From Actinophytocola sp035634895 (GTDB lineage Bacteria > Actinomycetota > Actinomycetes > Mycobacteriales > Pseudonocardiaceae), in NCBI RefSeq assembly GCF_035634895.1, contig NZ_DASQCC010000035.1, positions 1-64,000 on the forward strand: a DNA stretch of 64,000 bases. The letters are read 5' to 3'. The position numbers and the translations under genes were made by a program. Below, piece after piece: positions 8,698 through 16,698 of this stretch (positions are counted from its first letter, which is position 1; each line of letters opens with the position of its first letter). The notes beneath the pieces are model-generated. The model was not told where the DNA came from. It saw only the letters and a list, made by a program, of their open reading frames with translations, and searched no databases.

Positions 8698-10371
8698 CTA
8701 GGAGGCAGCGTCCCTGATTGACTCGGCCAGTTGTTCTCCGGCTGCCGCGCGGCGGAGTTTGCCTGACGGAGTCTTGGGTAACGTGCCCGCCGTCAGTACG
8801 AGTACCGCCGACGGGCGGGCGTTCACGGCTTCGAAGACTCGCGCGCCGATCTCCTTGCGGAGGGTCTTCACCTTTTCCGCGTCGTTGGCGAATCTTGACT
8901 CCACCACGACCGCGAAGCGTTCTCGGCGGGTTCCCGCGTCCAGGCGGACCGCTACGGCGTTGCCGGCTCGGACGCCGTCCACCGAGGTCGCGGCGCGTTC
9001 TATGTCCGTCGGGTAGATGTTGCGGCCGGCCAGGATGATCACGTCTTTTGCGCGGCCGCAGATGACTATTTCTCCGTCGACCAGGTAGCCCAGGTCGCCG
9101 GTGGACAGCCAGCCTTCCTCGTCCTGTGTGGCCAGTGGGCCGTCCACCGTCAGGTAGCCGGGGGTTACCGAGGCGCCCTTCACCTGGATTTCGCCTACTT
9201 CGCGGGGGCCGCGGACTTCGCCGGTGCTGGTCGACACGATTCTCGCTTCGAAGCCGTCCAGGGGTGGGCCCAGGATGGCGAACGTGCGGCGGTCGGCTTC
9301 CGGAGTGTCCGCCGGCACTGGAACGGCCTTGTTCTCCTCTTCCAGTGCCACCGCGTTCACGTGGTCAAGGCGTAGGCCGATCATGGGGCTGGCGAAGGAG
9401 ATCGCCAGCGTTCCCTCCGCCATGCCGTAGGCGGGGAAGACGCATTCCGCGGGCATGTGGAACCTGGCGCCCGCCGCCACGAACGCCGCCACTGCCTTCT
9501 CGTCGATTGGTTCCGCGCCATTGAGGGCGATGCGGAGGGTGGACAGGTCGTACTCGTCGTCGTTGTCCACGCCGGACAGGCGGCGGCCCAGCAGCGCGTA
9601 CGCGAAGTTCGGCGCCGCCGTGATCGTGCCGCGGTAGTCGGAGATCAGCTTCGCCCACAGCAGTGGCGCGGTCAGGAACTCGACGGGCGTCACCTTGACC
9701 AGCTCAATACCGAACGCCATCGGCGTCGTGTAGAAGCCGACCATGCCCATGTCGTGGAACATCGGCAGCCACGACACCATGATGTCGTTCGCCGGGTCCA
9801 GCTCGGCGCGGCGGCCCATCGCCGTGATGTTCTCGAGCAGGTTGCCGTGTGTGATGCGCACGGCCTTCGGGTCGGCTGTCGAGCCGCTGGTCAGCTGGAG
9901 CAACGCGGGCGCGTCCTCGTCGACCTCGACGAACGACTCCAGCGGCGTGCCCGACCCCAGGTCGGTGACCAGGCGGTAGCCGATGCCGTGCTGCTCGAGC
10001 ACCGGGCCGAGCTGGTCGAACGGCTCGCCGAGCAGGACCAGCTTGGAGCCGATCATGTTCAGCACCCGCACGGTGTCCTCGGCCCACAGCGCCAGGTCGG
10101 AACGCGGCGTCGGCTGGTGCAGCATCGTCACGCTGCCACCGGCGAGCCACACCGCCTGCACGGCCGGACCGATCGAGGCGGGTGCCGCGGCCAGCACGGC
10201 CACCGCGTCGCCGGGTGCCAGGCCGTGGCCGACCAACCCGCCGGCCACCGCCCTGGCCTGCTCATGCACCTGGGCCCAGGTGGTGCGCACCAGGTTGCCG
10301 GGCTCCCCTGTGCTGACACCGCGATCACTGGCCCCGGCCGTGGCGACCACCCTGTCGACGAAACGACTCAT
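8698..10371 (-). CDS. Fatty-acyl-AMP ligase / acyl-CoA synthetase (FadD/Pks16-like)
   Basis: ANL-superfamily adenylating enzyme of 557 residues. The phosphate-binding motif LLQLTSGSTADPKAV lies near residue 160, followed by SWLPMFHDMGMVGF, typical of long-chain acyl-AMP ligases that load polyketide synthases. FPAYGMAEGTLAISF and the hinge region STGDLGYLVDGEIVICGRAKDVII follow, and the C-terminal lysine is in PKTPSGKLRR. The ATG at 10371 fits the family start; the frame continues upstream but with unrelated sequence. It lies 19 bases downstream of the ABC-F gene, probably in the same transcript. The M. tuberculosis gene at the matching place (pks16) is also of uncertain substrate. No polyketide synthase is near. 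Confidence 0.88.
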   Translation of the reverse strand: MSRFVDRVVATAGASDRGVSTGEPGNLVRTTWAQVHEQARAVAGGLVGHGLAPGDAVAVLAAAPASIGPAVQAVWLAGGSVTMLHQPTPRSDLALWAEDTVRVLNMIGSKLVLLGEPFDQLGPVLEQHGIGYRLVTDLGSGTPLESFVEVDEDAPALLQLTSGSTADPKAVRITHGNLLENITAMGRRAELDPANDIMVSWLPMFHDMGMVGFYTTPMAFGIELVKVTPVEFLTAPLLWAKLISDYRGTITAAPNFAYALLGRRLSGVDNDDEYDLSTLRIALNGAEPIDEKAVAAFVAAGARFHMPAECVFPAYGMAEGTLAISFASPMIGLRLDHVNAVALEEENKAVPVPADTPEADRRTFAILGPPLDGFEARIVSTSTGEVRGPREVGEIQVKGASVTPGYLTVDGPLATQDEEGWLSTGDLGYLVDGEIVICGRAKDVIILAGRNIYPTDIERAATSVDGVRAGNAVAVRLDAGTRRERFAVVVESRFANDAEKVKTLRKEIGARVFEAVNARPSAVLVLTAGTLPKTPSGKLRRAAAGEQLAESIRDAAS

Positions 10372-10390
10372 ACGGCAAGCGTAAAGGGCC

Positions 10391-12160
10391 CTATTCGGCC
10401 ACGTCCGCCACGTCCAGCCAACGTTGTTCGACGGTTGACTTGTCGGCAAGCAACGCACGCAGCTCGGCGTCCAGCTCCAGCAACCGCTCGGCGTCGGTCG
10501 CGGCCTTCGCCAGTGCCTGGTGCAGCTCACCTTCCCGCCTGGTCAGCTTGTCGAGCTGGCGCTCCAGCCGGGCCAGCTCCTTCTGCGCGGCACGGCGCTC
10601 GGCCGCGTTCGACTTCGGCGCCTCCGCCGGGCCGGCGGGTAGCGGGGCCGGCACAAGCGCGGCGGCGTCACGGCGCGCGAGGTACTCCTCGATGCCACCG
10701 GGCAGGTCGGTGATGCGCCCGTCGCCCAGCAGCGCGACGACCGTGTCACACACGCGCTCCACCAGGTACCGGTCGTGCGAGACCACGACCAGCGTGCCCG
10801 CCCACGAGTCGAGCAGGTCCTCCACCTGCTGCAACGTGTCGATGTCGAGGTCGTTCGTCGGCTCGTCGAGCAGCAGGACGTTCGGCTCGGCCATCAGCAG
10901 CCGGGCGAGCTGCAACCGCCGGCGCTCGCCGCCGGACAGGTCGCCGACCGGCGTCCACTGGCGCGCGGCCGGGAACCCGAACCGCTCCGCCAGCTGCGAC
11001 GCCGACATCTCCTGCTTGCCGAGCGTCACCCGCCGGGCGACCTCCTCGACCGCCTCGAGCACGCGCAGCGACGGCGGCAGGTCGTGCAGCTCCTGCGTCA
11101 GGTACGCCAACCGCACGGTCTGCCCCTGCACGCGCCGGCCGGTCAGCGGCTCGACCTCGCCGGCCAGCGACCGGAGCAGTGTGGTCTTGCCCGAGCCGTT
11201 GACCCCGACGAGCCCGATGCGGTCGCCAGGCCCGATGCGCCACGTCTGCCGCTCGACCAGGGACTTGTCCCCGGCCCGGAGCGTCACGTCCTCCAGTTCG
11301 AGGACCGTCCGACCCAGCCGCCTCTTGGCGAACGCCAGCAGCTCGACCGAGTCGCGCGGCGGCGGCACGTCCGAGATCAGCGCCTCGGCCGCCTCGATGC
11401 GATACCGCGGCTTGGACGTGCGGGCGGGCGGCCCACGCCGCAGCCACGCCAGCTCCTTGCGTGCGAGGTTGCGCCGTTTCTCCTCGACGGTCGCGGCGAG
11501 CCGGGCACGCTCGGCCCGCGCGAACACCCAGTCGGCGTAGCCGCCCTCGTACTGCTCGACCCTGCCGCCGACGACCTCCCACGTGCGGGTGCACACGGTG
11601 TCGAGGAACCAGCGGTCGTGTGTGACGACCACCAGCGCGGTGCCCCGGGCCAGCAGGTGGTCGGCCAGCCAACGCACCCCCTCCACGTCGAGGTGGTTGG
11701 TCGGCTCGTCCAGGATCAGCAGGTCGAGCTCCTGCACGAGCGCGGCCGCCAGCGCAACCCGACGCCGTTCCCCGCCGGACATGTCCCGCACCGGCGAGTC
11801 CAGCCCGAAGGCGGTGATGCCCAGCCCGTCGAGGATCGACCGCGCACGCGGGTCCGCGGCCCACTCGTGCTCCGCCGTGATGCCGAGTGGGTCCAGCACG
11901 GCGTTGCGCACCGTGGCGCCCTCGGCCAGTTCGGTCCGCTGGGTGACGACGGCCTGCCGCAGGTCGCGTACCCGGCTGACCCGACCGTCGTCCGCCGGTT
12001 CGATCCCGGCGAGGACCTCGAGCAGCGTGGTCTTGCCGCCCCCGTTCAGGCCGACGACACCGATGCGGTCACCCCCGGCGACGCCGAGCGAGACGCCGTC
12101 GAGCAGCGGCTTGATCCCGTAGCTCTTGGCGACAGACTCGAGGTTGACCAGGTTGACCAC
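10391..12160 (-). CDS. ABC-F family ATPase
   Basis: Soluble ABC protein of 589 residues with two ATPase domains and no membrane part. Walker A motifs are GLNGGGKTTLLE (near residue 40) and GVNGSGKTTLL (near 340); signatures are MSGGERRRVAL and LSGGERRRLQL; Walker B motifs are LLILDEPTNHLD and LLLDEPTNDLD. A basic helical linker joins the domains, and the C-terminus is a charged coiled coil. ABC-F proteins act at the ribosomal E-site as translation factors or antibiotic-resistance factors. Which role applies here cannot be told from sequence. I chose GTG at 12160, giving a protein starting MVNLVNLESVAKSYG. No good Shine-Dalgarno is present, so it may be leaderless. It diverges from the next gene with a 36-base gap. 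Confidence 0.9.
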   Translation of the reverse strand: MVNLVNLESVAKSYGIKPLLDGVSLGVAGGDRIGVVGLNGGGKTTLLEVLAGIEPADDGRVSRVRDLRQAVVTQRTELAEGATVRNAVLDPLGITAEHEWAADPRARSILDGLGITAFGLDSPVRDMSGGERRRVALAAALVQELDLLILDEPTNHLDVEGVRWLADHLLARGTALVVVTHDRWFLDTVCTRTWEVVGGRVEQYEGGYADWVFARAERARLAATVEEKRRNLARKELAWLRRGPPARTSKPRYRIEAAEALISDVPPPRDSVELLAFAKRRLGRTVLELEDVTLRAGDKSLVERQTWRIGPGDRIGLVGVNGSGKTTLLRSLAGEVEPLTGRRVQGQTVRLAYLTQELHDLPPSLRVLEAVEEVARRVTLGKQEMSASQLAERFGFPAARQWTPVGDLSGGERRRLQLARLLMAEPNVLLLDEPTNDLDIDTLQQVEDLLDSWAGTLVVVSHDRYLVERVCDTVVALLGDGRITDLPGGIEEYLARRDAAALVPAPLPAGPAEAPKSNAAERRAAQKELARLERQLDKLTRREGELHQALAKAATDAERLLELDAELRALLADKSTVEQRWLDVADVAE

Positions 12161-12196
12161 GACGCTGACGTTACCGAGCCTCGGTAGGGTGGCCGC

Positions 12197-12733
12197 ATGC
12201 GCCCGCAGCCGGGTGAGGTCCTCCACTTCTCCGAGGACCCGACCATCAGCCGGTTCGAACCACATGTGGCGGCGACGGCCCAGCGGAAGGAGCCGTTCGT
12301 CTGGGCGGTGGACTCCGCCCGCTGCCCCGACTACTGGTTCCCGCGTGACTGCCCACGCGCCATGGCATGGGCGACCAGGACGTCGACCCGCGCCGACCGC
12401 GAGCGAGTTCTCGGACCGGGCGGCGGTGATCGCCTACACGTCATCGAGTACGGCTGGCTGGAAGCCATGCGCACAATTAAGTTGTATGCGTATCGCCTGC
12501 CGGCGACCGATTTCTATCCGATAGGCACCCCCGTTCCGAACGCCCATGTGTCAACGAAATCCCTGGTTCCCCTCGGCCCGCCGGAAGAGGTCGGGGACCT
12601 GTTGCGGCTACACGAGGAAAGCGGGATACAGCTGCGGGTCCTGAACAACCTGTGGCCTTTCTGGGACGCCGTGGTGAGCACGACACTGGGGTTCAGCGGA
12701 ATCCGGTTGAAGAATGCGAAACCGAGACCGTAG
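12197..12733 (+). CDS. DUF6886-type small cytosolic protein, function unknown
   Basis: Protein of 178 residues beginning MRPQPGEVLHFSEDPTI. Near residue 40 it has SARCPDYWFPRDCPRAMAWA, and later LYAYRLPATDFYPIG. These resemble the family of small enzyme-like proteins annotated as DUF6886, related in look to ADP-ribose or NADAR-type folds, but I cannot assign a reaction. No signal peptide or membrane helix is present. It is divergent from the ABC-F gene with a very short shared promoter region, and it converges on ispE across a 600-base repeat-bearing spacer. Confidence 0.7.
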   Translation: MRPQPGEVLHFSEDPTISRFEPHVAATAQRKEPFVWAVDSARCPDYWFPRDCPRAMAWATRTSTRADRERVLGPGGGDRLHVIEYGWLEAMRTIKLYAYRLPATDFYPIGTPVPNAHVSTKSLVPLGPPEEVGDLLRLHEESGIQLRVLNNLWPFWDAVVSTTLGFSGIRLKNAKPRP

Positions 12734-13355
12734 CCCGGTCTCCGGAAACCACATTACGAGTTTCGATCGTGAGGCGTCGGCGCGAGAAGGCAATCTGTGG
12801 ACAACTACCCCGCCTGTGGACAACCTGTGGACTGCCGGCCTTGAACGCGCGGTTCTGTCGGTGTCGGGTGGCAGGATGGCCCCGGCAGAGCCATCAGCTC
12901 GGCTCCACGGAACAGCGGGCGGCTCGAAGCCGGCCGCGAGCACGCCGGCGTTGCGCAACCGCAGGACGGATCCGATCTCCGGGACATCGACGAGGAACGG
13001 GTGCGTGAACCCACCCCAGGCGAGGATGTTGTGAGCGCATCTCTAGCCGCGACTGGGGATGCGCGGCCGGGCTCCGAAGAGACCACGAAAGCCCGATGCG
13101 AGACGTGCTGAAGGCCGAACGCGGCAACGATGGGGCGCAGCCATACCGATACGACACGTGTTAAAAGCCGAACGCGGCAACGGTGAGACGCAGCCATACC
13201 GATACGACACGCGTTCAAGCCGAACGCGGCAACAGTGAGACGCAACCACACCGAAACGACACGCGTTCAAGCCCAACGCGGCAACAGTGAGGCGCAACCG
13301 TGGCGACAGCAGTCAGTGGTCAGTGATCAGCAGCCCGAACGGCCGGCGACGCGGC
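12734..13355. other. Intergenic region with clustered DnaA-box sequences and tandem repeats
   Basis: No gene is supported in these 620 bases. At 12796-12804 and 12815-12823 there are two exact TGTGGACAA sequences (minus strand TTGTCCACA, the GC-rich actinobacterial DnaA box), with a near match TGTGGACTG at 12826. The 3' half is occupied by a tandem repeat listed separately. Genes on both sides converge on this region. Confidence 0.6.
13093..13310. repeat. Tandem repeat, about 52 bp, four copies plus a partial
   Basis: Units begin at 13113, 13167, 13219 and 13271 with GCCGAACGCGGCAAC (GCCC in the last). They continue with GTGAGACGCA-CCA-ACCGA-ACGACACG and end in GTTCAA or GTTAAAA. The first is 54 bases, the next two 52, the last truncated. 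A degenerate half copy precedes at 13093. The block lies between converging genes. Confidence 0.9.
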
Positions 13356-14327
13356 TCAGGCGTGCACCTGTGGCGGGGCCGCCCTCGGCTCGTCGTCGCC
13401 GCCGATCACGCGGGCGCCGGGTACCGGGCCGTGGACGACCCGGACGGTTCGGCAGACGCCCGCGCCCGACAGCTCGGCCGCGACCCTCAGCGCGTCGTCG
13501 GCGTCCGCGCACAGGAACGCGCAGGTTGGGCCCGAGCCGGACACCGTTCCCGCCAGTGCGCCGGCCGCGACGCCCGCGCGCAGTGTGCGCCGCAGGCCCG
13601 GTCGTAGGGAGACCGCCGCCGCCTGTAGGTCGTTGCCGTTGCCCAGCAGGTGTGCCAGCTGCTCCGGGTCGCCGGTCGCGAGGGCCTCCAGGACCGGCTC
13701 GACGTCGCCGACGCGTCGTGGTTCGCCGTCCGCGCGTAGGCGGTCCAGCTCGCCGTAGACCTTCGGGGTCGCCAGGCCGCCGCGGGCGAACGCCAGCACC
13801 CAGTGGAACGTGTGTCGCGACAGGACCGGGACGATCGACTCGCCTCGGCCGGTGCCGAGTGCCGTGCCGCCGTGGAGCATGAACGGGACGTCGCTGCCGA
13901 GGTTGGCCGCGATCCCCGACAGCTCGTCGCGGCCGATCTCCAGTTTCCACAGGTTCGCGAGGCCGACGAGCGTCGCCGCGGCGTCGGCGCTGCCGCCGGC
14001 CATGCCGCCCGACACCGGGATGCCCTTGCGAATCAGCACCCGCACCTTCAGCTCGTCCACGTCGCGACCGACGTGGCGCGCGAGCTCCTCCACCGCGCGC
14101 CACGCCAGGTTCGCGCCGTTCGTCGGCACCGCCGTCGCGCCCTCGCCCTGGACCTCGACACCCGGCTCGTCCGCGACCGCCACCGTCACCTCGTCGGTCA
14201 GCGACAAGGACTGGAACACGGTGGTCAACTCGTGGAACCCGTCCTTGCGCACGTCACCCACCGCGAGGTACAGGTTCACCTTGGACGGGACCCGGACGGT
14301 CACTGGTCGGGGGACGACTGCGAGCAC
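13356..14327 (-). CDS. ispE: 4-diphosphocytidyl-2-C-methyl-D-erythritol kinase
   Basis: GHMP kinase of the MEP isoprenoid pathway that phosphorylates CDP-ME at the 2-hydroxyl. The protein has 323 residues. The N-terminal PSKVNLYLAVGDVRKDGFHEL (about 14-34) is the family signature. The ATP-binding glycine loop is IPVSGGMAGGSADAAA (about 108-123), and the C-terminal GHMP motif is SGSGPTCAFL. A GTG start at 14327 was chosen. It lies 34 bases after the MetN-like gene on the same strand. In M. tuberculosis ispE directly follows the rsmA orthologue, so the MetN-like gene and its leader look inserted between them here. It supplies polyprenyl precursors, which the PMT product near 27 kb would also need. 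Confidence 0.96.
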   Translation of the reverse strand: MLAVVPRPVTVRVPSKVNLYLAVGDVRKDGFHELTTVFQSLSLTDEVTVAVADEPGVEVQGEGATAVPTNGANLAWRAVEELARHVGRDVDELKVRVLIRKGIPVSGGMAGGSADAAATLVGLANLWKLEIGRDELSGIAANLGSDVPFMLHGGTALGTGRGESIVPVLSRHTFHWVLAFARGGLATPKVYGELDRLRADGEPRRVGDVEPVLEALATGDPEQLAHLLGNGNDLQAAAVSLRPGLRRTLRAGVAAGALAGTVSGSGPTCAFLCADADDALRVAAELSGAGVCRTVRVVHGPVPGARVIGGDDEPRAAPPQVHA

Positions 14328-14361
14328 CCCATCAGCCTACGGGCACGTCACAGTCCCGCCG

Positions 14362-15360
14362 TTACGCGGCCGCGACACCCTGCGGACCGGTCAGCGCCCG
14401 CCGCACGTACGCGCCCCGTTCGGCCAGCCAGCCCAGCGCCGCGTCGACCCGGTCACTACCGGTCATCGCGAGGCGGAAGCGGGCCACCGGCGTCTCGCCG
14501 ATCTTGGTCACGCCGCCGCCGGCGACGCTGATCTCGGTGCCGAACCGGCTCGCGGCCTCGGGCAGCAGCGCGCCGATCGACGCGAAGCCCACCAGCACGA
14601 CGTCCGCGACGCCCTGTGCCAGGTCGTCGATGGTCGGCAGCACGGCCCGCGCGACACGGCTGTCCGGGTCACGCACGAGGTCGAGCAGCTTGCCCTGTTC
14701 GACGATGCGCCCCTGGTCGAGCACCGCGGCGTCGTCGGCGATCTTGCGGACGACGCTGGTGTCCGGGGTGACGACCAGGACGGTGGCGCCCAGCTCGGCA
14801 CGGGCCCGGTCGAGGACGGCGAGCACGCCCGCGGCACCGGTCGCGTCCAGCTGACTGGTCGGGTCGTCGGCCAGCACGATCGCCGGCTCGCCGACCAGTG
14901 CCCGCGCGATGGCGACGCGCTGGCGCTGCCCGGCGGTGAGCTGGTCGGGGTAGGTGGCGGCCTTGTCGGTGAGGCCGATCAGGTCGAGCAGCCTGCCGAC
15001 CTTGTCGCGGCGGCGCGGACCGTCCATGCCGGCCTGCTCGAGCGGGAGTGCGATGTTCCCGGCGGTGGTGCGCTGCGGGAGGAGCGAGTCACCGGCGGGG
15101 ACCACGCCGATGCGGGAGCGGGCGGCACGCAGGCTGCGCTCGTCGAGCGTGCCGGTGTTGAGGCCGTCCAGGCGGAGGACGCCGCTGTCGGGACGCTCGC
15201 GGAGGGCGAGCACACGGGTGAGGGTCGACTTGCCGGCCCCCTTCGGGCCCACGACGCCGGCGATGACCCCCGCCGGCACGTCCAGGTTGACGTCGTCCAG
15301 CGCGACGACGGCGCCGGTTGTACTTCGGAACGACTTGGTCAGGTTCTCGACGGTGATCAC
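14362..15360 (-). CDS. MetN-like ABC ATPase with NIL domain, orphan
   Basis: ATP-binding subunit of 332 residues resembling the methionine importer ATPase MetN. The Walker A motif is GPKGAGKSTL (about 35-44). The signature is LTAGQRQRVAIARAL, with T-A where S-G is usual. Walker B is IVLADDPTSQLD, with Asp where the catalytic Glu normally stands. The C-terminal 80 residues form a NIL-type ligand domain (VADVVLVGFASIGALLPEAA onward), which in MetN senses methionine. GTG at 15360 has GGAG six bases upstream. No permease (MetI) or binding protein (MetQ) is adjacent. A SAM-I riboswitch and a leader ORF precede it, supporting a sulfur amino acid role. It may partner with a distant permease or be regulatory. 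Confidence 0.82.
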   Translation of the reverse strand: MITVENLTKSFRSTTGAVVALDDVNLDVPAGVIAGVVGPKGAGKSTLTRVLALRERPDSGVLRLDGLNTGTLDERSLRAARSRIGVVPAGDSLLPQRTTAGNIALPLEQAGMDGPRRRDKVGRLLDLIGLTDKAATYPDQLTAGQRQRVAIARALVGEPAIVLADDPTSQLDATGAAGVLAVLDRARAELGATVLVVTPDTSVVRKIADDAAVLDQGRIVEQGKLLDLVRDPDSRVARAVLPTIDDLAQGVADVVLVGFASIGALLPEAASRFGTEISVAGGGVTKIGETPVARFRLAMTGSDRVDAALGWLAERGAYVRRALTGPQGVAAA

Positions 15361-15414
15361 GATGTGCTCCAGTCCAGGCTCGCGCGGCACTACCGGCTCG
15401 CGCGTGTGGGAGGT

Positions 15415-15430
15415 GGCCCGTAGTCGGGCC
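15415..15430 (-). terminator. Hairpin between leader ORF and MetN-like gene
   Basis: GGCCCG and CGGGCC flank a four-base loop, a perfect 6-bp stem, about 60 bases after the leader stop and 55 before the MetN-like start. Further 3' is a second GC-rich helix (CGCGCGAG repeats). These could act in attenuation. No T-run is present. Confidence 0.4.
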
Positions 15431-15491
15431 GGGAATCGTCAGTGGGCTCGTGGGATGAGCGCGACAGCGATGTTGGCTGCGCAAACTCCGC

Positions 15492-15560
15492 TCAGCGACG
15501 ACAGCCTGTGACCGTGCGACGGCACTGGTCGATTACCCGCCTGGTGGTGAGGATCTGCAC
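15492..15560 (-). CDS. Short Cys-containing leader peptide (22 aa)
   Basis: Very short ORF beginning with GTG, with GGAGGAG 8-10 bases upstream. It encodes a basic peptide containing LTTRRVIDQCRR and a second Cys in the ending GCRR. It resembles short actinobacterial leader peptides with an L-x-[ST]-R-R-x-[VI]-D-x-C-R core found before sulfur-metabolism genes. The two Cys codons would let ribosome stalling report cysteinyl-tRNA shortage. Its Shine-Dalgarno overlaps the closing P1 helix of the riboswitch just upstream, so SAM binding may block its translation. The family match is from memory and the mechanism is inference. Confidence 0.6.
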   Translation of the reverse strand: MQILTTRRVIDQCRRTVTGCRR

Positions 15561-15572
15561 CGTTCTCACTCC

Positions 15573-15658
15573 TCCATCGCTCCTGGCGGTAGCACCTGCC
15601 CTCGACGGGTGGTTGCTGCGGCGTCTTAGAGCCAGGTCTCTCGGCCGCTCGGGATGGA
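15573..15658 (-). promoter_or_regulatory. SAM-I (S-box) riboswitch aptamer
   Basis: Reading the minus strand, P1 is UCCAUC (15658-15653) pairing with GAUGGA (15578-15573). P2 is GCGGC/GCCGC (15648-15644 with 15622-15618), enclosing the GAGAGACCUGGCUCUAAGA core. The conserved GCAACC follows at 15616-15611, and GGUGCUA at 15596-15590, before a short P4. Order, spacing and invariant bases match the S-box family. The 3' strand of P1 runs into GGAGGAG, so the expression platform is probably translational. Confidence 0.87.
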
Positions 15659-15745
15659 TACCTCAAGTAGTACACCTGACGGACCCGTCAAATTGCAACC
15701 CGCTAACCGGCAGATTGAGTCCCGATATTTGGCAGATCACACCCC

Positions 15746-16609
15746 TTACGGGCGGGCCTTACCTGCCATTCGGGTGATGGCGGCGAAGTCACCAACCGTG
15801 AGTGTCTCCCCGCGCGCGCCGGGACTCACCCCCGCACGGGTGAGGATTTCGGCGGCCTGGTCGGCGCCGCCGGCCCAGGTCGCGAGGGCCGCGCGCAGGG
15901 TCTTGCGGCGCTGGGCGAAGGCCGCGTCGACCAGCCGGAACATGGCTTCACGGTCGGCGTCGGGGGTCGGCCGGCGGGTGAGGAGGACGAGCGCGGAGTC
16001 GACGTTGGGGACGGGCCAGAAGACGCTGCGCGGGACGGTCGCGACGCGGCGGGCCTCGGCGTACCAGGCGATCTTGACGCTGGGGACGCCGTAGGTCCGG
16101 CCGCCGGGTGCGGCGGCCATGCGGTCGGCGACCTCGGCCTGGACCATGACCAGCGCCTTGGTCATGGTGGGCAGCTCGGCGAGCAGGTGCAGGACGACCG
16201 GGACGGAGATGTTGTAAGGGAGGTTGGCGACGAGCGCCGTGGGCTGGGTGAGCTGGTCGGCGGTGACGCGGAGGGCGTCGGCGGTCAGCACCGTCAGGCG
16301 GTCGGCGAGGGTGGGGGCGCGGTCGGCCACGGTCTTCGGGAGGCGCTCCGCCAGTACCGGGTCGACCTCGACGGCCACCACCCGTTCGACGGCCGGGAGC
16401 AAAGCGAGGGTGAGCGAGCCGAGGCCCGGCCCGACCTCGAGCACGACGTCGCGGGAGTCGAGCGCGGCCGTCGAGACGATGCGACGCACCGTGTTGGGGT
16501 CGTGGACGAAGTTCTGGCCCAGCTTCTTCGTCGGCCGCACGTCCAGCTCCTCGGCCAGGCGCCGGATGTCGGCCGGCCCGAGGAGTGCGCTTGTCTCGGC
16601 CCCGGTCAC
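15746..16609 (-). CDS. rsmA: 16S rRNA (A1518/A1519-N6) dimethyltransferase
   Basis: Also called KsgA; it dimethylates two adjacent adenines in helix 45 of 16S rRNA during 30S maturation, using SAM. The protein has 287 residues. KKLGQNFVHDPNTV (about 28-41) is the family opening, the SAM motif is VLEVGPGLGSLTLALL (about 55-70), and the catalytic NLPYNISVP lies near residue 127. It is preceded by rpfB on the same strand, as in other actinobacteria. Downstream lies the SAM riboswitch region, so this SAM-using enzyme sits next to a SAM sensor, probably by chance. Loss of KsgA gives kasugamycin resistance in bacteria. Confidence 0.96.
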   Translation of the reverse strand: MTGAETSALLGPADIRRLAEELDVRPTKKLGQNFVHDPNTVRRIVSTAALDSRDVVLEVGPGLGSLTLALLPAVERVVAVEVDPVLAERLPKTVADRAPTLADRLTVLTADALRVTADQLTQPTALVANLPYNISVPVVLHLLAELPTMTKALVMVQAEVADRMAAAPGGRTYGVPSVKIAWYAEARRVATVPRSVFWPVPNVDSALVLLTRRPTPDADREAMFRLVDAAFAQRRKTLRAALATWAGGADQAAEILTRAGVSPGARGETLTVGDFAAITRMAGKARP

Positions 16610-16637
16610 CGGGAAAGCCTAGCCAGGCCGTGACATG

Positions 16638-16677
16638 CCTGTGGGCCGGGCTCCGCGGAGGAGCACCGGCCCACAGG
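16638..16677 (-). terminator. Hairpin between rpfB and rsmA
   Basis: CCTGTGGGCCGG is perfectly complementary to CCGGCCCACAGG across a 16-base loop that itself can pair (GCTCC/GGAGC). It lies 21 bases after the rpfB stop and has no T-run. It probably stops or attenuates rpfB transcription ahead of rsmA. Confidence 0.7.
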
Positions 16678-16698
16678 TCTCGGGGAGCCGAGGGAGCT

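Noticed and set aside
10372..10530. Longer start for the acyl-AMP ligase
   Set aside because: The extra residues come from the antisense of nothing conserved and overlap the ABC-F gene; the ATG at 10371 fits the family.
12265..14104. Long antisense frames in the ispE and ABC-F regions giving Arg/Pro/Ala-rich proteins
   Set aside because: These are GC-rich shadows of real genes; their composition lacks known motifs and start sites.
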